Below are positions 26,617-30,416 of a stretch of 30,416 nt of DNA, piece after piece. Position 1 is the stretch's first letter. The number at the start of each line of letters is the position of its first letter. Made by a program: the position numbers and the translations under genes. Source of the stretch: a virus; the IMG/VR virus record IMGVR_UViG_3300034072_002212, positions 1 through 30,416 of that record; one strand, given 5' to 3'. Under the pieces are notes generated by a model. That model was not told the DNA's origin. It did not search any database and was given only the letters and a program-made list of their open reading frames with translations.

Positions 26617-27046
26617 TATTCAGGTCATCCTGCTTGCTGAGCAGGAGAGGAAGAATCGCGAAGATGATTGCTAGAGCAATCACAATCTTAATGGGCTGAC
26701 CCTTGGCGCTAGTGGCCGCCGCGCTGATTACGAAGAAGGCCAGAATGGCCGTGCTCACCGGACGGAGACGAAAGTAGGTCTCCACCTTATCGAGCAGGTT
26801 CTTGTCCTTCTCGATGCTAGTGGCCAGAGCCTTTTCTGTTTCCGTCTGATAACCCTCAGGATTATCAGCGGTGCGGTTCTGAGGGTTCACGGGATCATAC
26901 TGCATGCGGTTGAGTTGCCGATGCAGATAGATCACCAGGCGTCGGAAAGGCCCAAAGCGCCGGAGCGAACGCTCATAACGGCGCAATAGAGAATCTCGGG
27001 TTTCCTGAACCTGGTGAACTACGTCGTCGATGAAAGTGTTCTTCAT
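26588..27046 (-). CDS. Membrane protein with C-terminal TM segments, 152 aa
   Basis: The N-terminal 90 residues are charged and helical, with a very basic segment (RRYERSLRRFGPFRRLVIYL, about 22-41). Two hydrophobic segments follow (about 97-110 and 119-136) and an acidic tail (KQDDLNNDEEPPATL). This suggests a cytoplasmic domain tethered to the inner membrane. ATG 27046 overlaps the Nudix stop as ATGA, with AGGGA upstream, so it is coupled to that gene. Family not recognised. Confidence 0.7.
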   Translation of the reverse strand: MKNTFIDDVVHQVQETRDSLLRRYERSLRRFGPFRRLVIYLHRQLNRMQYDPVNPQNRTADNPEGYQTETEKALATSIEKDKNLLDKVETYFRLRPVSTAILAFFVISAAATSAKGQPIKIVIALAIIFAILPLLLSKQDDLNNDEEPPATL

Positions 27047-27618
27047 TCCCTGACCAGCTTGATGATCTTCGCAATAGCGCGCTTCACCCTTTCATCGGGC
27101 AAATTGGCTGCGTCGTCAAGCGAAATCCACTCGGCTCCCAGCACCTCTTCTTCCTGATGAACCAGCGACACTTCAGCAGTCGCGATGCCAAGATAGAGGA
27201 AGTCATGATGCCAATGCGCTGCTTCATCCTTTTCGGGACGAGCGGGAATCGCATGAGTGTCGATATCAAGAGCCAGGTAGTCCATGTGATCCAAGAAGGC
27301 CACATGCTCTTCCGGAAAACCAGTTTCCTCAGTGAGCTCACGGAGTGCTGACTTACGAGGAGCAACCGCGCCCTCATAGTGGCCACCAGGGAAAAGCCAC
27401 TTGTCAAAACCCCTGTGGTGGATCATCAACACCTTGGTCTTCTCGGGATTCAGAAGAGCAAAGCTGGACGTCACGTGTCCCGCGAAGTTGCGACGATCCT
27501 GTAGATCATGCCCTTCGTCAATCTGACGCTTCAAGTGGGCAAAGATCTGGGTGTCCAGCATCTTGTGATAGGCTAGATAGTTGTGGAGGTGGAGACCCAC
27601 CAGCGAGGTAATGTTCAA
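27043..27618 (-). CDS. Nudix hydrolase
   Basis: 191 residues. The Nudix box is GHYEGAVAPRKSALRELTEETGF (about 79-101). The REL-T-EE-x-G part that binds Mg is intact, but the first box Glu (G-x5-E) is Val85. An N-terminal extension of about 45 residues and a KWLFPGG substrate strand precede the box. Nudix enzymes cleave nucleoside diphosphate-X compounds (dNTPs, NADH, ADP-ribose, capped RNA, alarmones); the target cannot be read from sequence. The start is TTG at 27618 with GGAG seven bases upstream. It overlaps the preceding 53-residue gene by 2 nt. Confidence 0.82.
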   Translation of the reverse strand: MNITSLVGLHLHNYLAYHKMLDTQIFAHLKRQIDEGHDLQDRRNFAGHVTSSFALLNPEKTKVLMIHHRGFDKWLFPGGHYEGAVAPRKSALRELTEETGFPEEHVAFLDHMDYLALDIDTHAIPARPEKDEAAHWHHDFLYLGIATAEVSLVHQEEEVLGAEWISLDDAANLPDERVKRAIAKIIKLVRE

Positions 27619-27776
27619 GGATTCACTCCAAGCTGAGCCAGGATGCCCTTGGCAACCCTGAGCTCAAGCTCATATTGTTCTGGCGTGTGGTTGCCGTTGA
27701 ACCTCTTGAGTGCGAAGTCCAGCATCAGCTTGATCTTGCGCTCATAGGCATTCTGTGGTTGAAAGCCGTCGCACAT
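27615..27776 (-). CDS. Small helical protein, 53 aa
   Basis: MCDGFQPQNAYERKIKLMLD opens a short, amphipathic, helical protein ending in QLGVNP. The sequence is complex and has no rare-codon bias, so it looks like a real gene. ATG 27776 lies 3 nt after the ClpS stop with AAGG upstream. The stop overlaps the TTG start of the Nudix gene by 2 nt, so it fills the gap in a ClpS-small protein-Nudix-membrane protein operon. Function unknown. Confidence 0.65.
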   Translation of the reverse strand: MCDGFQPQNAYERKIKLMLDFALKRFNGNHTPEQYELELRVAKGILAQLGVNP

Positions 27777-27779
27777 GGA

Positions 27780-28073
27780 TCAAGCCTTTTCGACAATAGC
27801 CTTGAGGGGATGCTTATAGGACTTGGCGACCGTGTTGGTCTCATAGACCTTCTGCTCGGCGACTTCCTTGCTGTAGGTGCCGCAGATGCCCCGACCCTGA
27901 TGGTGAACGTCCATGCAGAGCTTGTGCGCTTCTGCGTGGCTCTTGCTGAAGATCTCCATCAGCACCTGGATCACGAAGTCCATGGGCGTGAAGTCATCGT
28001 TCAGGATCACAACCTTGTAGAGGCTGGGAACCTTCAGCTTGGTTACAGTCTGAGTGTCGAGTGCGGTGCTCAT
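27780..28073 (-). CDS. clpS: ClpS-like adaptor protein
   Basis: 97 residues. SLYKVVILNDDFTPMDFVIQ (17-36), AHKLCMDVHHQGRGICGTYS and EVAEQKVYETN cover the full ClpS core. The N-degron pocket residues N25, D26, D27, T29, M31, V56 and H57 match E. coli N34, D35, D36, T38, M40, V65 and H66. The position of M62 is Cys53. ClpS delivers proteins with destabilising N-terminal residues to ClpA(C)P and blocks other substrates. A phage copy could redirect host proteolysis. ATG 28073 has AAGGAG seven bases upstream, behind a TTGATT-TATGTA promoter. Confidence 0.9.
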   Translation of the reverse strand: MSTALDTQTVTKLKVPSLYKVVILNDDFTPMDFVIQVLMEIFSKSHAEAHKLCMDVHHQGRGICGTYSKEVAEQKVYETNTVAKSYKHPLKAIVEKA

Positions 28074-28094
28074 GTGGTCTCCTTGGTTCACACC

Positions 28095-28123
28095 TACATA
28101 CGGATCACGGTGTGTAGAATCAA
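28095..28123 (-). promoter_or_regulatory. Sigma70-like promoter (TTGATT, 17 nt, TATGTA) of the clpS operon
   Basis: Minus strand TTGATT at 28123-28118, a 17-nt spacer and TATGTA at 28100-28095, immediately after the stop of the upstream nuclease gene. Part of the spacer (CACACC) is complementary to the GGTGTG after the -10 box. Confidence 0.6.
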
Positions 28124-28984
28124 TTACGATTTTACAGGTCGTTTGACCTTAAGGAACTTGGCTCGGCTCTGAATTGCCTTTTTGGTCCGGCCGGGGAAAA
28201 GAGCTAGGATCTTGTCCAGTGGTTCACCAGTTGTCCACAAGCTTATAAAGAGTTCATCCCGGTCCTTGCTCCACACATGGGCATCAGAGGGATCACGTCC
28301 ATACCGGTCGTAGATGCGCTTTTCCCAAGCTTCAACACCAACTGGTTCGAGAGTCTCTTGATAGACCTTCTGACCATGCTTCATGAACGCCGCTAGGGTA
28401 ATGCTGCGCTTCTTGGAAGTCTTGTCCTCGCCGCTGGTCTGGTTCTTGGCCAGGAGCTCAACAACCTTTTCACCAGTCATCCGATAAACGTCGATGAGTT
28501 CCCAAGTGTCCTTGTCGAACGCAATGAGGTAGGTGTCCACGTTCTTTTTGTTGATGTTGTGGACAATCTCATAGTAGGCACAAACATCACTGCGGAAATT
28601 ACCTGAGCCGTTGATGATATTGATGTGCCCCTTTTCGTGGATCTCGTAGCGGAAGTTGGACTTCATACAAAGCTTGAGTTCCACTTCCCTGATGTTACCA
28701 CATTCATCTAATCTGATACCATCACTGCCGTGGAGATCAGCAAAGGGAAGGGCTCCGACCAGTGAGCCAGCCACAAAGTCGTTGAAAGCACGACCATTGT
28801 CCATGGTATGGGTTTCAGGTTGAATAAGCTCTAGACCATTATCGGTGGTTTTCACGAAATAATAGTCAGCATCACAAATCCGGCGAGTTCTGAGTTGTTC
28901 AATCAGAACGGCTTTGTTGTGCTTAACAGCCGCGAGAAAGGCTGGGATCTGTTCTGGTCGCAGGACCAGAGATGTCTTGTTCAT
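28124..28984 (-). CDS. Putative PD-(D/E)xK nuclease with C-terminal Myb/SANT-like domain
   Basis: 286 residues. In the centre GSDGIRLDECGNIREVELKL (86-105) offers D88 or D93 and E102-L-K104, the D...ExK arrangement of PD-(D/E)xK nucleases, followed by strands (RYEIHEKGHINIIN, TYLIAFDKDTWELIDVY) typical of that fold. The C-terminal 45 residues (about 238-282) read DELFISLWTTGEPLDKILAL followed by FPGRTKKAIQSRAKFL, a Myb/SANT-type DNA-binding helix set. A site-specific endonuclease (homing or restriction-like) is the best guess. ATG 28984 has GGGAGGGG upstream. Confidence 0.6.
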   Translation of the reverse strand: MNKTSLVLRPEQIPAFLAAVKHNKAVLIEQLRTRRICDADYYFVKTTDNGLELIQPETHTMDNGRAFNDFVAGSLVGALPFADLHGSDGIRLDECGNIREVELKLCMKSNFRYEIHEKGHINIINGSGNFRSDVCAYYEIVHNINKKNVDTYLIAFDKDTWELIDVYRMTGEKVVELLAKNQTSGEDKTSKKRSITLAAFMKHGQKVYQETLEPVGVEAWEKRIYDRYGRDPSDAHVWSKDRDELFISLWTTGEPLDKILALFPGRTKKAIQSRAKFLKVKRPVKS

Positions 28985-29094
28985 TGGCCCCTCCCGGGCT
29001 CTTATGTTTTTGGATGCGATCACGTCGCACCGGTTGTCCTGCTTTTAGAACAGATGGAACATAGGAGTCATTATTCAGGAGGATCAGAGATAGG

Positions 29095-29283
29095 AAGAGC
29101 GGCCCGTAGGCCGCTCTTGGGAAGATCTAAAGATGCGCCCTACCTTCTACGGTAGGCCTGGTTTCCATGCGCCACACGTGACACATCTTCCTAGGGACGT
29201 CGCGCTCTCCCGAAGCTCTAGCACCGGGGAGGGGAACCAGGACCCTCCGCTGACCGTCACAGGAAATCTATGATGGTCAGCGG
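29095..29283 (-). other. Structured intergenic region (possible ncRNA or long 3' UTR)
   Basis: This is most of the 314-nt gap between the fibre-like gene and the nuclease gene; no reading frame is convincing. Minus-strand order: CCGCTGACC/GGTCAGCGG (9 bp, 29283-29247); CCTGGTT/AACCAGG enclosing a CTCCC/GGGAG hairpin; CCTACC-GTAGAA-GGTAGG; and AAGAGCGGCC-TACG-GGCCGCTCTT (29118-29095). The last has a perfect 10-bp stem with a C(UACG)G tetraloop, which is stable only as RNA of this strand. ATGCGCC occurs twice as a direct repeat. The last hairpin may be the terminator, though its U tract is poor. Confidence 0.5.
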
Positions 29284-29298
29284 CAGGATGTCACTATT

Positions 29299-30105
29299 TT
29301 AGGCAGTAACCTCGTAGGTGAACACAACCTGGTCGATGTTGTCCAGGGTGTAGTCAAGACCGGTGAAGGTCACAACACGAGTGGTGCCATTGTAAGCATA
29401 CTTCTCAGCCTTAATGACCAGACCATTCACATGGACGATGATCGAAGCTGGAATTGCCTTTTCCTGAAGGGTGAAAGTCTGCGAACCATCAAACTCGCTG
29501 CGAGTCTGGGTAACGGTTGCTGCGGCGGTTGCTGCCGAAACATCACCCTTGGTTGCGATTTCCTTGGTAGCGTCAGAAGCATCGCTGGCATAGTAGATCT
29601 TACCAGTGCCACCACCGTTCAGGAACAGATTACCTGCGCCTTCACCACCAAAGAGAGCAAGGTCTTCACCATCGTCAGCCTGGATGATACCACCGCCTTC
29701 GTTACCGATGATAACATCGCCGCCACCCTGAGGTGCGATCACAATGTCAACGTCAGTAGCAGTGCCCTTGGCAGCAATCTTCAGCTCACCAGCCGTGCTG
29801 CTGAACTCAAAGGATTCATCAGCGGCCGAACCGCTCTTGAAAGTTGCGATATCAACGGCTGCGGTGCCGCCAGCATTCTGAACAGCGACCTTGACGCCAG
29901 TGGCATCAGCTGCCGTAACAGTGTTGAAAGTGTTAGCAGACTTCAGGTTATCGTTGACCGACCAAGCTGGGCGACCATCAACAACGCGAAGGATCTGTCC
30001 AGCCTTGCCAGTAGCTGCAATGGTCGTGCCGGTGCCACCGGAGCCACCAATCAGCAGGTCGCCTTCTGCGGCCAGCTTCAGCTGCTTTGCCTTTAGTTGA
30101 GACAT
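29299..30105 (-). CDS. Fibre-like virion structural protein, 268 aa
   Basis: MSQLKAKQLKLAAEGDLLIG opens a Gly-, Ala-, Thr- and Asp-rich protein made of short beta repeats (IVIAPQGGGDVIIGNEGGGI, LALFGGEGAGNLFLNGGGTG, KIYYASDASDATKEIATKGD). This is the style of phage beta-helical fibres. The last 65 residues form a compact beta module (SQTFTLQEKAIPASIIVHVN, VVTFTGLDYTLDNIDQVVFT) like C-terminal domains of tail-associated proteins. GGAGG precedes ATG 30105 by 8 nt, and a GCTAAATA late promoter is 84 nt upstream. Exact virion role unknown. Confidence 0.75.
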   Translation of the reverse strand: MSQLKAKQLKLAAEGDLLIGGSGGTGTTIAATGKAGQILRVVDGRPAWSVNDNLKSANTFNTVTAADATGVKVAVQNAGGTAAVDIATFKSGSAADESFEFSSTAGELKIAAKGTATDVDIVIAPQGGGDVIIGNEGGGIIQADDGEDLALFGGEGAGNLFLNGGGTGKIYYASDASDATKEIATKGDVSAATAAATVTQTRSEFDGSQTFTLQEKAIPASIIVHVNGLVIKAEKYAYNGTTRVVTFTGLDYTLDNIDQVVFTYEVTA

Positions 30106-30189
30106 AGGTTAAACCTCCATATGGAATCAGAAACACTAGGACGTTGCCCCGTCCTGCAGAACACGGACAAACTGGTTTCTACTCTGGAG

Positions 30190-30197
30190 TATTTAGC
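30190..30197 (-). promoter_or_regulatory. Late promoter core (GCTAAATA)
   Basis: Minus strand GCTAAATA lies between the terminator at 30213-30238 and the fibre-like gene, giving it a leader of about 80 nt with a small hairpin (AGGACG/CGTCCT). Confidence 0.6.
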
Positions 30198-30212
30198 TCA
30201 ATCGTTCATGGA

Positions 30213-30238
30213 AATGGTGGGGCCAAGACCCCACCATT
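30213..30238 (-). terminator. Intergenic terminator hairpin, 10-bp stem
   Basis: AATGGTGGGG (30213-30222) and CCCCACCATT (30229-30238) pair perfectly around a 6-nt loop. On the minus strand the stem ends in ATT and is followed by TCCATG, a short U tract. It lies 9 nt after the stop of the 35-residue gene and just before a late promoter. Confidence 0.75.
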
Positions 30239-30246
30239 ACTTGGCC

Positions 30247-30354
30247 TTAGAGACCAATCTTTGCGCGGACTTTGTCCACTGCTGTCTTCACGAAAGCAGG
30301 CTGAGGAAGAAAGTTCCAGCCCACGATCAGACCAGCGATGAAACCAATAAGCAT
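30247..30354 (-). CDS. Very small membrane peptide, 35 aa
   Basis: MLIGFIAGLIVGWNFLPQPA gives one membrane segment with GxxxG-like spacing, followed by a basic amphipathic tail ending in DKVRAKIGL. The start has GAGG seven bases upstream and lies 3 nt after the stop of the upstream gene; a terminator follows. Peptides of this kind in large phages are uncharacterised; a lysis, spanin-like or membrane regulatory role is possible. Confidence 0.7.
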   Translation of the reverse strand: MLIGFIAGLIVGWNFLPQPAFVKTAVDKVRAKIGL

Positions 30355-30357
30355 GGC

Positions 30358-30416
30358 TTACCTCGTTAGTTTGAACAGATTGTTGAACTGCAGGATAGCC
30401 TGGCAAATTGCGTGAG
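30358..30416 (-). CDS. C-terminal end of an unknown gene (5' end outside window)
   Basis: The open frame entering from the right edge encodes HAICQAILQFNNLFKLTR and stops with TAA at 30360-30358. That stop lies within the ribosome-binding region of the 35-residue gene, which supports it as a real gene end coupled to its neighbour. Too short to assign. Confidence 0.55.
   Translation of the reverse strand, partial: HAICQAILQFNNLFKLTR

Noticed and set aside
29119-29246. A second tRNA in the 29-kb intergenic region
   Set aside because: No T-arm consensus and no cloverleaf could be drawn despite several stems.
30206-30406. 66-aa minus-strand frame at the right edge
   Set aside because: It conflicts with two better genes in another frame (the 35-aa peptide with a ribosome-binding site and the partial gene) and runs through the terminator hairpin.

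Overview
The window looks like part of a large, lytic, T4-like tailed-phage genome, probably with an alphaproteobacterial host. The phage assignment rests on dense, mostly short and mutually overlapping genes (ATGA, TAATG and TGATG junctions), tail-fibre-like proteins, free-standing HNH nucleases, a tRNA, and at least ten copies of a T4-type late promoter core (TAAATA) placed at gene starts. The host guess is inference only. It rests on rather high GC, several apparently leaderless genes behind sigma70-like promoters, and ClpS and other proteins that resemble alphaproteobacterial versions. No integrase, CRISPR array or IS element was seen.

Layout. 1-2586 (+): the end of an unknown gene and two tandem collagen-like fibre genes. 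2583-5874 (-): HNH nuclease, two small unknown genes, a secreted protein, a SprT-like metallopeptidase and an unknown gene. 5943-6737 (+): a probable virion protein. 6734-9255 (-): a coiled-coil protein, a large charged protein, a small unknown protein and tRNA-Arg(TCT). 9345-9608 (+): a small probable virion protein. 9589-12595 (-): polynucleotide kinase, ADP-ribosylglycohydrolase, a small acidic protein, a PlsC-type acyltransferase and an unknown gene. 12691-16451 (-): a WYL-like protein, two tandem paralogues, a membrane protein, and a three-gene paralogous SH3-like family with an overlapping lipoprotein. 16544-19865 (-): a SpoT/Mesh1-like HD (p)ppGpp hydrolase, a possible capsid-targeted protein and two unknowns. 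19959-20387 (+): an AT-rich HNH nuclease. 20365-20571 (-): an apparent structured non-coding RNA with its own promoter and terminator. 20576-21262 (-): a solitary MbcA/ParS/Xre antitoxin-domain protein and a membrane protein. 21349-24835 (-): a five-gene envelope cassette of DUF1190 (YgiB-like) lipoprotein, a second lipoprotein, a two-TM protein, a glutathionylspermidine-synthase-like ATP-grasp enzyme and DUF350. 24904-28984 (-): small unknowns, a beta-rich protein, DUF3307, Nudix, a 53-residue protein, ClpS and a PD-(D/E)xK plus Myb-like nuclease. 29095-30416 (-): a structured intergenic region, a fibre-like structural protein, a 35-residue membrane peptide and the end of another gene.

How it may work together. 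Two promoter classes are visible. Sigma70-like promoters (TTGACA, usually 16 nt, TA-rich -10) stand before likely early host-takeover genes: kinase, HD hydrolase, ClpS, the ncRNA and the envelope cassette. TAAATA promoters stand before structural or packaged proteins. Several early promoters have a spacer complementary to the downstream ribosome-binding site. A read-through transcript could therefore hide the site while a locally started one exposes it. The most interesting content is the envelope cassette, the lone antitoxin domain, the ncRNA, and a cluster of host-physiology modifiers (HD alarmone hydrolase, ADP-ribosylglycohydrolase, ClpS, PlsC).
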